From: Muribaculaceae bacterium
GTDB taxonomy: Bacteria; Bacteroidota; Bacteroidia; Bacteroidales; Muribaculaceae
Direction: 5' to 3'
Assembly (NCBI GenBank): GCA_022511505.1
Contig: JAFLTK010000004.1
Coordinates: 1 to 8,587 of the forward strand
DNA length: 8,587 nt
Position numbers and translations under genes: made by a program. Positions 1-7,280 of this stretch are shown piece by piece (within the stretch, counting starts at the first letter, position 1; every line of letters starts with the position of its first letter). The notes below the pieces were generated by a model that worked only from the letters and a program-made list of their open reading frames with translations, was not told the DNA's origin and searched no databases.

Positions 1-110
1 CTTGCTATCCTGACCCTAAACTTATCACAGCTACTATCGATTTCGGATATTACGTAAGTAACAGATATAAATCTCTTAAGAAGTCTTTATATAACACTCC
101 TACAGGCTAT

Positions 111-1514
111 ATGAACCAAATTATTTCTACTGCTAAATCTATTCTTGAAAACAAGAAAAACATAATTCTTCAAGGCGCACCGGGCACCGGTAAAACATAT
201 AACACAGCGGCGTTAGCGTTGTCAATCATTGATGGAAAGGTACCTGAAACCCATGATGAAGTCATGGCTCGATACACGCAACTTTGCAATGAAAAACGTA
301 TTGGCTTTTCGACTTTTCACCAGTCAATGGACTATGAGGACTTTATTGAAGGGATAAAACCTGACCACGCCGGAGAGAACATTATTTACAAAGTAGAGGA
401 TGGCATTTTCAAGCAGATGTGTTTAAGTGCCAAAACCGCGTCGGAGGTAGCCGCATCAGGCACAGAGGGATTGCTTGCAGAGATGAATGAAAATCCCACC
501 ATTTGGAAAGTTTCGCTCGACGGCACCGGCGACAATCCGACTCGTCGAGATTGTATGGAAAACGGATATATCCGCATCGGATGGTCTGAATATGGCGACA
601 TCGACTTTTCAGAAGATGACCCCAAGGTTACTGAGGGTAAATATATCCTCCGAGCCTTTCAAAATGACATGAAAATCGGCGACATCGTCGTCAGTTGTTG
701 GTCGGCCAACGAAACAGATGCAATTGGTATTATAACAGGCGATTATGAGTATCGCCCCGAGGGTGGAAATCTTCCCCGCTATCGTGACGTGCATTGGATT
801 GTAAAAGGTATCTGCCACGACATTAAGGCGATAAACAACAATAAGCGCATGACACTTGGCACTGTCTACCGCCTATCAACCTCGCTTAATGATATTATCG
901 ATGTCATCAAACAATATACTCCTACTCAAAGTTCGGTTGTGGATAATGTCGAGAAACCATACGTTCTCATTATTGACGAAATCAACCGAGGTAACGTGTC
1001 GAAAGTTTTTGGAGAACTTATCACTCTGATTGAAAAAGACAAACGAACCGGAGCCGAACATCCTATAACGGTTACGCTTCCTTACTCCAAAAAGCCTTTT
1101 GGTGTACCCGATAACTTGTATATCATCGGCACGATGAATACGACCGACCGCTCAACCGGAACTATCGACTATGCTCTGCGTCGTCGTTTCGCATTCCTGA
1201 CCGTTCCTTCCGACAAGAAACATATCGAGAGCGAAACCGGCCGGAAGCTATTTGACAGCGTCAAGGAATTTATCGAGAAATTCCGCTTTGCCGATATGGA
1301 TATTGAAGACCTCATGGTCGGCCACAGTTACTTCATGGCTGATGATGACGAGGGCCTAAAACTCAAAGTTCAATATGAGATTATCCCTCTTATCAAGGAA
1401 TATATCAAGGACGGAATTTTACGAGTTAATCCTGTGGAGCAAAAGAAATATTTCGACGCTTGGTTAAAACTTGAAACTTTGGATGATAACGATAGCGGAG
1501 CATCAGAAGATTGA
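111..1514 (+). CDS. mcrB: McrB-like AAA+ GTPase of a type IV restriction system, with inserted EVE/PUA-like domain
   Basis: This is the motor subunit of a McrBC-type system, which in the known family uses GTP hydrolysis to drive DNA translocation and activate the McrC nuclease at modified-base sites. Visible motifs from the ATG at 111: Walker A GAPGTGKT (residues 22-29), FHQSMDYEDFIEGI (69-82), GIFK (98-101), Walker B LIIDEINRGN (286-295), the family signature MNTTDRS (342-348; E. coli has MNTADRS) and the arginine-rich ALRRRF (355-360). E. coli McrB has only a short linker between the GIF segment and Walker B. Here about 180 residues intervene and hold a separate domain. The N-terminal DNA-binding domain of E. 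coli McrB is absent if translation starts at 111, but the frame has no stop codon back to position 3, so the gene may begin outside the window. Only a weak AGG lies before this ATG. The 3' end overlaps the mcrC-like gene. The family call is secure; the start is not. Confidence 0.9.
   Translation: MNQIISTAKSILENKKNIILQGAPGTGKTYNTAALALSIIDGKVPETHDEVMARYTQLCNEKRIGFSTFHQSMDYEDFIEGIKPDHAGENIIYKVEDGIFKQMCLSAKTASEVAASGTEGLLAEMNENPTIWKVSLDGTGDNPTRRDCMENGYIRIGWSEYGDIDFSEDDPKVTEGKYILRAFQNDMKIGDIVVSCWSANETDAIGIITGDYEYRPEGGNLPRYRDVHWIVKGICHDIKAINNNKRMTLGTVYRLSTSLNDIIDVIKQYTPTQSSVVDNVEKPYVLIIDEINRGNVSKVFGELITLIEKDKRTGAEHPITVTLPYSKKPFGVPDNLYIIGTMNTTDRSTGTIDYALRRRFAFLTVPSDKKHIESETGRKLFDSVKEFIEKFRFADMDIEDLMVGHSYFMADDDEGLKLKVQYEIIPLIKEYIKDGILRVNPVEQKKYFDAWLKLETLDDNDSGASED
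501..878 (+). other. EVE/PUA-like domain inserted in the McrB AAA+ module
   Basis: Residues about 131-256 of the McrB-like protein interrupt the AAA+ fold. The segment opens with IWKVSLDG, followed by GYIRIGWSEYGD, then KIGDIVVSCWS, AIGIITGDYEY and a late VHWIV. This order (an initial W strand, a GW turn, a 'GD.V' strand, a 'aiG.itG.Y' strand and a W before the end) is what I associate with EVE-like members of the PUA/ASCH/YTH superfamily, which bind modified bases in DNA or RNA. The assignment rests on this pattern and not on a profile search. By inference it is the target-recognition module. The flanking AAA+ motifs stay in frame, so this is a domain insertion and not a frameshift. Confidence 0.6.
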
Positions 1515-2760
1515 GCCTGAACTGCTTTCGGGTACCAACCTCGATTGGCTCAAAGGACGTATTAACTACAATACGTCTTGTTTCGTTGCGTCTAAAATCA
1601 ATCTAATCCGTTACGAATTTGCCCCTAACCCAAAATTCTTTAGGGATGGATTCTATTCTTATTTCCGTATCGGAGCTGAATGGCTTGACAAGGAGCAGAC
1701 TAAGGCCCTTATCGTATTGCCTAAAATCCCGCAGATAGATTTTATCGAGATGTTCATGACGTGCCTCCGCTCATCAGCGCCCGAAGATGATTTCTCCGCT
1801 ATCTATGACATAGACCTCGACGCGAAACCAATTCGCTCAACTGTTCTTAACTCAATTCTTTCTCCTTTGCTCGTAGTTCAATTTCTGTTGATTGTAAGAC
1901 AAATCACTGATAGAGGACTTCGCAAAGGTTATGTTAGCCGTGAGAAAAATCTCAGCAAGGTGAAAGGCCGAATCGATTTTCGCAAAAACGAAATCCGCAA
2001 TATATGGACCGGCCATAAAGAACGCGTCTATTGCCGTTATGAAGAATTTTCGGTTGACACCCCAGAAAACCGCTATTTGAAGCGAGCACTGCTCATAGCT
2101 TCAAATATGATTTCTTTGATGTCGGAGCATCGAAGTTACAGCACCATCTATGCTCTCTGTAATCAATGCTTTAGTGCTTTTGAAAATGTATCTGACACTA
2201 TCGAAGAATTTCCTATATTCACCCGAAACAATAAACTGTTTCGCGAATATTCTGATGCACTCCGTTTTGCGCGAATGATTATCCGCAAAGAAGAAATGGC
2301 GATAAACTCTCGCCATAAGTCTTCTTTTGATATCGTACCTGTGTTCCGTATCGACATGGCATTGCTGTTTGAACACTATGTTTTGGCAAAACTTCGTGAA
2401 ACATACGGAAGAAAGAACGTGATATATCAGCAGAAAGGGGGCAATGCCTTCTATCCTGATTTCCTGATAAACAAGCCTAACGAAAAAATAATTGCCGACT
2501 CGAAATATACTGAACTTTACGAAGACGGAGTAGCTAAGGGCGACTATATCAAGCAACTTTGCGGCTATGCTCGCGATGTTAAACTGCTTAAAGAGTTGGG
2601 AATCGATTGCTCTAATCCCAACTCAGTCCCAATCGTGCCTTGCACATTGATTTACCCTCGCCGGCCAAATGATTCCATTATGGATCTGGATTTATTAGCC
2701 AATCCAAACAATAGAACCATTAAATTTTATACAACTTCAGTGGAAATTCCAACTATATAA
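1483..2760 (+). CDS. mcrC: McrC-like PD-(D/E)xK endonuclease subunit
   Basis: This is the nuclease partner of the preceding McrB-like protein; in the known family McrC stimulates McrB hydrolysis and cuts the DNA. Numbered from the ATG at 1483 (425 aa), the C-terminal third carries the nuclease core: FYPDFLI with D326, then IIADSKY with D339 and K341, then IKQLCGYA with Q358 and Y362 (the QxxxY element of this nuclease group). The centre has VKGRIDF and the DTPENRYLKRAL segment, which are characteristic of McrC proteins. An in-frame TTG at 1471 is the only extra upstream start; I prefer the ATG at 1483, which overlaps mcrB by 32 bases and suggests coupled translation. All catalytic residues I expect are present, so the gene looks intact. 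It ends 18 bases from the convergent fic stop with no clear hairpin between. Its base composition is AT-rich compared with the genes to the right. Confidence 0.9.
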   Translation: MITIAEHQKIEPELLSGTNLDWLKGRINYNTSCFVASKINLIRYEFAPNPKFFRDGFYSYFRIGAEWLDKEQTKALIVLPKIPQIDFIEMFMTCLRSSAPEDDFSAIYDIDLDAKPIRSTVLNSILSPLLVVQFLLIVRQITDRGLRKGYVSREKNLSKVKGRIDFRKNEIRNIWTGHKERVYCRYEEFSVDTPENRYLKRALLIASNMISLMSEHRSYSTIYALCNQCFSAFENVSDTIEEFPIFTRNNKLFREYSDALRFARMIIRKEEMAINSRHKSSFDIVPVFRIDMALLFEHYVLAKLRETYGRKNVIYQQKGGNAFYPDFLINKPNEKIIADSKYTELYEDGVAKGDYIKQLCGYARDVKLLKELGIDCSNPNSVPIVPCTLIYPRRPNDSIMDLDLLANPNNRTIKFYTTSVEIPTI

Positions 2761-2778
2761 GACGATTATCTAATCTAA

Positions 2779-3570
2779 TTACAGGCCGGATTGATATTGG
2801 CGGGTTAATTGGCTGAGATTGACAATGTGATGGCGCAACATTGTATCCTGAGTGATGGTTGAATCGTCGTTTTCGCGACTGTCGACAAGCGCCTGTATAT
2901 ATTCTCCCTTATCTTCTTTTCTGACTATTGAGGGAACGAGGCCCAACTGTCGTTGAATCATATTCATCAAGAGGCGAGTCAGGCGTCCATTACCATCTAC
3001 CCAAGGGTGAATGGTAACTAATCTGAAATGGGCTTCAAAACTGAGGCGGTAACATGCTGCAACATCCATGGTGTCGACTTTGCCGATTTGATCATTAAGC
3101 CATCGACAAAAGTCTTCAACGGCTCGTGGCACTTTATTATAAGCAAGATAACTTTTACCACCGATTCCCGCGCTGACGTTGCAAAGACGGTACTCGCCCT
3201 TTGGGGAATCAAATCTGCCGGCCATCGTGGAATATTCACTACCGGTTCGTCGCATGACGAGGGCCGAGAGACGTTGCAACATTTCGGGCGTATACGTTGG
3301 ATTACCGGCGGCCAATTTGAAGGCATAAAGGTAGGCATCTTTTAAATCAACGTTCATCATTTGCTCGGTCAGCGTTCGGCCCCCTGCTGCGATTCCCTCG
3401 TCAAAAAGAAGCTGGTTCTCGATTTCAGTGACCGTGGAGCCTTCGATGGCCGTCGAATGGGTCACAATGGAATAGAGGTAGAACTTCTGATAGTCTATCT
3501 GATCCTCGACTCCCGAGGCAAGATAGGCTTTCAGTGTTTCTGCAATTTTAATATTAAGACTCTGTTCCAT
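2779..3570 (-). CDS. Fic-domain protein (putative AMP-transferase) with N-terminal inhibitory motif
   Basis: Fic enzymes usually transfer AMP from ATP to a hydroxyl side chain of a target protein. The 263-residue product has the core motif HPWVDGNGRLTR (from residue 188; the commonest form is HPFx[D/E]GNGRxxR), with catalytic His188 and the GNGR nucleotide loop intact and a Trp in place of the usual Phe. Near the N-terminus, STAIEG (39-44) fits the (S/T)xxxE(G/N) inhibitory helix, with Glu43 expected to block productive ATP binding; its position before the Fic core makes this a class II arrangement. The protein lacks the C-terminal winged-helix domain found in many longer Fic proteins. It begins 23 bases after the radA stop with an A/T-rich leader (TAATAATAAACAACA), so it is probably co-transcribed with radA. 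The target is unknown. No adjacent antitoxin gene is visible, which agrees with built-in inhibition. Confidence 0.88.
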   Translation of the reverse strand: MEQSLNIKIAETLKAYLASGVEDQIDYQKFYLYSIVTHSTAIEGSTVTEIENQLLFDEGIAAGGRTLTEQMMNVDLKDAYLYAFKLAAGNPTYTPEMLQRLSALVMRRTGSEYSTMAGRFDSPKGEYRLCNVSAGIGGKSYLAYNKVPRAVEDFCRWLNDQIGKVDTMDVAACYRLSFEAHFRLVTIHPWVDGNGRLTRLLMNMIQRQLGLVPSIVRKEDKGEYIQALVDSRENDDSTITQDTMLRHHIVNLSQLTRQYQSGL

Positions 3571-3593
3571 TGTTGTTTATTATTAGATGCGGA

Positions 3594-4952
3594 TTAAGCG
3601 AAGAGGGCGCGGAAAGCTTCTTCGACTTTGGCGACTTCGATGATTTTGATGTTAAGCTTGGAGGTGTCGACGCCTTTGAGATTGTTGCGCGGAATGAGGA
3701 TTGTTTCCATGCCGAGTTTTTCGGCCTCAAAGATGCGTTGCTCGATGCGTGTGACGGGGCGTATTTCGCCCGAGAGACCTACCTCGCCGGTCATACAGAC
3801 GGTGCGGGGAATGACGATATCGACGTTTGACGACAGAATGGCGCAGATAACGGCCATATCAAGCGCGGGGTCGTTGACTTTCAATCCGCCGGCGATGTTG
3901 AGGAAAACGTCTTTGGCTGCGAGTTTGAAGCCGACACGTTTCTCGAGGACGGCAAGGAGCATGTTCATTCGGCGGCCGTCAAATCCGGTGACCGAGCGCT
4001 GGGGCGTACCGTATGCGGCCGTGCTGACAAGAGCCTGAGCCTCGATAAGGAACGGGCGTATTCCCTCGAGGGTGATGCCGATTGCCACGCCCGAGAGTTC
4101 CTCACCGTTGGTCGACAGGAGCATCTCTGACGGATTGGTGACTTCGCGGAGGCCTCGCTGACACATTTCATATATGCCGAGTTCTGATGTCGAGCCAAAG
4201 CGGTTTTTGATAGAGCGGAGTATGCGGTACATATAATGGCGGTCGCCCTCAAACTGGAGAACGGCATCGACAATATGCTCCAGCACCTTTGGGCCGGCGA
4301 TGCTTCCCTCTTTGTTGATGTGGCCCACGAGCAAGACGGGGACGCCCGAGTCCTTGGCATATTTTAGCAACTGGGCGGCACACTCGCGCACTTGACTGAC
4401 ACTGCCGGCCGACGATTCGATTTCGTCACTGGCGATTGTCTGTATCGAGTCGACCACGAGAATCTGGGGCTGAATCTCCTCAACGTGATCCATGATTGAT
4501 TGGAGCGATGTCTCGGTGACGATATAGCAGTTCTCGCTGAGGCGGCCGATGCGCTCGGCGCGCATTTTCAGTTGAACGGCACTCTCCTCGCCCGAGACAT
4601 AGAGCACGCGTCGCGTCTTTATCGACAGAATATTTTGCAACACGAGCGTTGACTTGCCGATACCGGGTTCGCCACCGATGAGCACCAACGAGCCCGGGAC
4701 GAGCCCGCCGCCGAGCACGCGGTTCAGTTCGCCGCTCGGCATCTTGATGCGCGGCATTTCTGAGGTTTCTATCTCGCTGACTTTTATCGGTTTAGAGCGA
4801 CGGCTATCGATATAGGTTTTCGACTTGCCGGTAGCCACTTTCTCTTCAACGAGGGTACCCCACGAGCCGCACGCCGAGCAACGGCCCTCCCACTTGGAGA
4901 ACTCGTTGCCGCAGTTGCTACAAAACCATGCTGTTTTTACTTTCTTTGCCAT
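3594..4952 (-). CDS. radA: DNA repair protein RadA (Sms)
   Basis: RadA is a RecA-related ATPase that promotes branch migration and processing of recombination intermediates. At 452 aa it has the usual family length and domain order. An N-terminal zinc finger has Cys11, Cys14, Cys25 and Cys28 (CSNCG ... CSACG). The ATPase core has Walker A GEPGIGKST (94-102), Walker B LVVDSIQT (165-172) and the RadA hallmark KNRFG (249-253). The C-terminal third is the Lon-like domain, recognisable from TGFDGRRMNMLLAVLEKR and TGEVGLSGEIRPV; the segment DPALDMA stands where Lon has its catalytic serine, so it is not expected to be a protease. The start ATG lies inside the 3' end of the methyltransferase gene (16-base overlap), which implies translational coupling. 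Nothing looks truncated or unusual. Confidence 0.97.
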   Translation of the reverse strand: MAKKVKTAWFCSNCGNEFSKWEGRCSACGSWGTLVEEKVATGKSKTYIDSRRSKPIKVSEIETSEMPRIKMPSGELNRVLGGGLVPGSLVLIGGEPGIGKSTLVLQNILSIKTRRVLYVSGEESAVQLKMRAERIGRLSENCYIVTETSLQSIMDHVEEIQPQILVVDSIQTIASDEIESSAGSVSQVRECAAQLLKYAKDSGVPVLLVGHINKEGSIAGPKVLEHIVDAVLQFEGDRHYMYRILRSIKNRFGSTSELGIYEMCQRGLREVTNPSEMLLSTNGEELSGVAIGITLEGIRPFLIEAQALVSTAAYGTPQRSVTGFDGRRMNMLLAVLEKRVGFKLAAKDVFLNIAGGLKVNDPALDMAVICAILSSNVDIVIPRTVCMTGEVGLSGEIRPVTRIEQRIFEAEKLGMETILIPRNNLKGVDTSKLNIKIIEVAKVEEAFRALFA

Positions 4953-5728
4953 TTCAGTTCGCGTTGCCTGAAAGTTGATACTGTTATTGCCGTTGCCACG
5001 GCCGCGTTGAGCGACTCGCCGGTCGGCTCGCCCGGCGGATAGGACGGGATGGTAAGCCGTCGGGTGACAAGATCGGCAATCTTGTCACTGATGCCGTTGC
5101 CCTCGTTTCCAATCACGATAACTCCGGTAGACGGCAACGGTGTCGACTCATCAAAGATATCATCGCCGCCGAGGAAAGTTCCGCAAACGTCGACGCCATC
5201 GGCGCGCAATTGGCCGAGCAGGTCCGCGAGGTCGTGATAGGTCACGGCGACGCGTGAAAGGGCCCCCATAGTCGATTGAATCGTCTTGGGGTTATAAATA
5301 TCGACCGTCTCGCGCGAGCAGACGATATGACGTATACCAAACCAGTCGGCTATTCTGACGATAGTGCCGAGGTTGCCGGGGTCTTGAATAGTGTCGAGAG
5401 CCAGCACGAGGTTTGTGCGTGTTGCCGAGGGGTCAAACTGCACAAGCGGGATGCGGTAGACGGCAATGACGTCGGGGGCCGTAGAAAGCGAGGTCATTCG
5501 TTCCAAGTCCTCGCGTGTTGCCTGACACAACTCAATACCGGCATGCAACCGGCCGCGATTTGCGTCATACCATGCCGCGGTGGCGACTACGGTGACGACG
5601 TCAAAATGGCCGATGGTGTCGAGGACCAGTTTGGTCCCCTCGACCTTAAAGCAATCGCTTTCGCGTCGGCCTTTGGATGTGCCCAGCGCCTTGACACTCT
5701 TAATCCTCGATTTTGACAGCTTATCCAT
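4937..5728 (-). CDS. TrmH/SpoU-family RNA 2'-O-ribose methyltransferase
   Basis: Members of this SPOUT family use S-adenosylmethionine to methylate the ribose 2'-OH of rRNA or tRNA. The 263-aa protein starts with a basic segment and an N-terminal substrate-binding region with FKVEGTKLV (27-35). The three family motifs follow: motif 1 DPGNLGTIVRIAD (116-128, with Asn119 and Arg125), motif 2 GNEGNGIS (207-214) and motif 3 from IPSYPPG to ESLNAAVA (227-245), in which the trefoil-knot cofactor site lies. The loop between IP and SLN in motif 3 looks a few residues longer than in RlmB/TrmH. The target nucleotide cannot be read from sequence, so I give no symbol; an RlmB- or TsnR-like rRNA enzyme is likeliest. 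It is the first gene of an apparent operon with radA and fic, with a -7-like promoter box 19 bases before the start. Confidence 0.93.
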   Translation of the reverse strand: MDKLSKSRIKSVKALGTSKGRRESDCFKVEGTKLVLDTIGHFDVVTVVATAAWYDANRGRLHAGIELCQATREDLERMTSLSTAPDVIAVYRIPLVQFDPSATRTNLVLALDTIQDPGNLGTIVRIADWFGIRHIVCSRETVDIYNPKTIQSTMGALSRVAVTYHDLADLLGQLRADGVDVCGTFLGGDDIFDESTPLPSTGVIVIGNEGNGISDKIADLVTRRLTIPSYPPGEPTGESLNAAVATAITVSTFRQRELKWQRK

Positions 5729-5729
5729 A

Positions 5730-5747
5730 TATTTGATGTTTCAAATA
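5730..5747. repeat. Small perfect inverted repeat in the divergent intergenic region
   Basis: Two 7-base arms, TATTTGA at 5730-5736 and TCAAATA at 5741-5747, surround a TGTT spacer. The repeat lies directly before the methyltransferase ATG (5728) and next to its -7 box, so it overlaps the expected transcription start and leader. It could be an operator or a weak leader hairpin. Being short and AT-rich, it could also be chance. Confidence 0.35.
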
Positions 5748-5755
5748 CAAAAATA
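5748..5755 (-). promoter_or_regulatory. Candidate Bacteroidota -7 box for the methyltransferase-radA-fic operon
   Basis: On the minus strand this reads TATTTTTG, which fits the Bacteroidota -7 consensus TAnnTTTG. It ends 19 bases before the ATG at 5728, a reasonable distance for a short leader. I do not see a convincing -33 TTG element at the expected spacing, and the region is AT-rich, so the match is only moderately informative. Confidence 0.45.
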
Positions 5756-5831
5756 GTAAAATTTATTGGAATGTGGCGACGATGGAGGGAATTTTTGACT
5801 AACCGGAGGGCTTCGCGTGGATATAAATCAG

Positions 5832-5839
5832 TATCTTTG
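5832..5839 (+). promoter_or_regulatory. Bacteroidota -7 promoter box for rlmD
   Basis: The sequence TATCTTTG is an exact match to TAnnTTTG. It ends 15 bases before the ATG at 5855, which puts transcription start a few bases before that ATG and gives a very short, A/T-rich leader. This decides the start of rlmD: the in-frame ATG at 5771 lies upstream of the promoter. The -33 region has no clear TTG. Confidence 0.65.
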
Positions 5840-5854
5840 CAAAAATTTTGTAAA

Positions 5855-7267
5855 ATGTCACGAAAAAGAAAAGAATTACCTGTCCTTGAAAATATAACTA
5901 TAACCGACGTTGCTGCCGAGGGCAAAGCAATTGCACGTGTCGACAACCTTGTTGTCTTTGTGCCCTACGCGGCGCCGGGCGACGTTGTTGACATCAAACT
6001 CGACAAGAAAAAGCACAGTTATGCCGAGGGGCACGTTGTTGCGCTCAAAACGCCGTCGGCCAACCGCATTGAGCCGTTTTGCGAACATTTCACCCTCTGC
6101 GGCGGATGCAAATGGCAACATCTCCCCTACCAGTTCCAACTCCAATGCAAGCAAAAGCAGGTGCAGGATGCTCTTGAACGCATCGCCAAGGTCGAGTTTC
6201 CGCCAATCACGCCTATTCTCGGCTCGGAGAAAACGACTTGCTACCGCAACAAGATGGAATACACCTTTTCCAACAAGAAATGGTTGACGTGGGAACAGAT
6301 GAAAAGCGGCGAGGAGTTTGCCGACCGCACCGCGGCAGGTTTCCACATTCCCGGTGCTTTTGACAAGGTGCTTGACATTGAGTGCTGTCACCTTCAGGAT
6401 GACCTCGGCAACAGAATACGCCTGTTTATCAAAGAGTTTGGCCGTGAGAACGGGTTGTCCTTCTATGACTTGAGAGAGCAGCGTGGATTGTTGCGCACGT
6501 TGATGATACGCATCGCGTCGACCGGCGAGGTTATGATCGTCATGTCGTTTGGCGAAGATGACACGGCGAATATCGAGCGAGTAATGAACGCGATAGCCGA
6601 CCGATTCCCTGAAATCACATCGCTTCTCTATGTCGTCAACACCAAGGTAAACGACACTATCGGTGACCTCGATGTTGTCACCTTCAAAGGGAACGATTTT
6701 ATCGTCGAGCAGATGGAGGGACTGAAATTCCGCGTCGGCCCGAAATCGTTCTACCAAACCAACTCCTTGCAGGCCTACGAGTTATACAAAAATGCGCGCG
6801 AGGCGGCACGCCTCAACGGCGATGAACTTGTCTATGACCTCTACACCGGCACCGGGACGATAGCGTGTTTCGTTGCCCGCCACTGCCGGCATGTAATCGG
6901 CATCGAGTATGTCCCCGAAGCCATCGAAGACGCCAAGGTCAACGCAGCGATTAACGGGCTGGAGAACACCGAGTTCTATGCCGGTGACATGAAGAACGTA
7001 CTGACGCGCGAGTTTATCGCCGAGCATGGCAAGCCCGACGTGATGATAGTCGACCCGCCTCGTGCCGGCATGCACGAGGATGTCGTCAAGGTCATCATGG
7101 AGGCGGCTCCGAGGCGCATCGTCTACGTAAGCTGCAACCCTGCGACACAGGCGCGCGACCTGGCGTTGCTTGACCCGATGTATAGAATAGAGTCGGTCCA
7201 ACCGGTGGATATGTTCCCCCACACCCACCACGTCGAGAACATCGTTGCCTTGACATTACGCGACTAA
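5855..7267 (+). CDS. rlmD: 23S rRNA (uracil-C5)-methyltransferase, RlmD/RumA family
   Basis: The protein methylates C5 of a uracil in RNA, most likely U1939 of 23S rRNA as in E. coli RlmD. From the ATG at 5855 it has 470 residues. An N-terminal TRAM domain (about 10-64, with GKAIAR and PGDVVDI) is followed by the Fe-S cluster cysteines Cys76, Cys82 and Cys85 in CEHFTLCGGC, with Cys178 in IECCHLQ the likely fourth ligand. The C-terminal Rossmann domain shows the SAM loop DLYTGTGTIA, the IVDPPRAG motif and SCNPATQARD with Cys427 as catalytic nucleophile; HTHHVENIVAL near the end includes the conserved Glu. The longer frame starting at 5771 adds 28 residues that are not family-like and lie upstream of the -7 box. 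The Fe-S set separates it from TrmA. RlmD or an RlmCD-type dual-site enzyme are both possible, so the exact target is inferred. Confidence 0.92.
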   Translation: MSRKRKELPVLENITITDVAAEGKAIARVDNLVVFVPYAAPGDVVDIKLDKKKHSYAEGHVVALKTPSANRIEPFCEHFTLCGGCKWQHLPYQFQLQCKQKQVQDALERIAKVEFPPITPILGSEKTTCYRNKMEYTFSNKKWLTWEQMKSGEEFADRTAAGFHIPGAFDKVLDIECCHLQDDLGNRIRLFIKEFGRENGLSFYDLREQRGLLRTLMIRIASTGEVMIVMSFGEDDTANIERVMNAIADRFPEITSLLYVVNTKVNDTIGDLDVVTFKGNDFIVEQMEGLKFRVGPKSFYQTNSLQAYELYKNAREAARLNGDELVYDLYTGTGTIACFVARHCRHVIGIEYVPEAIEDAKVNAAINGLENTEFYAGDMKNVLTREFIAEHGKPDVMIVDPPRAGMHEDVVKVIMEAAPRRIVYVSCNPATQARDLALLDPMYRIESVQPVDMFPHTHHVENIVALTLRD

Positions 7268-7280
7268 AAGATATACCCCC

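Noticed and set aside
111..1514. Frameshift or broken mcrB explaining the unusual middle part
   Set aside because: The AAA+ motifs before and after the inserted region are in the same frame and in the right order, and the insert itself has a coherent hydrophobic pattern.
2760..2779. McrB, McrC and Fic as one three-gene defence system
   Set aside because: Fic is on the opposite strand, follows radA closely and has its own operon context; proximity to mcrC alone does not show a shared system.
3965..4360. Open frames overlapping radA, rlmD, malQ and mcrC in other frames or on the other strand
   Set aside because: They lie fully inside well-supported genes, have low-complexity composition rich in Ser, Arg and Ala, and show no recognisable motif; they are by-products of the GC-rich coding sequence.
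5771..5854. N-terminal extension of rlmD starting at the ATG at 5771
   Set aside because: The 28 added residues do not resemble the family, the -7 box at 5832-5839 lies inside them, and the typical MSRKRK start with an A-rich leader follows at 5855.
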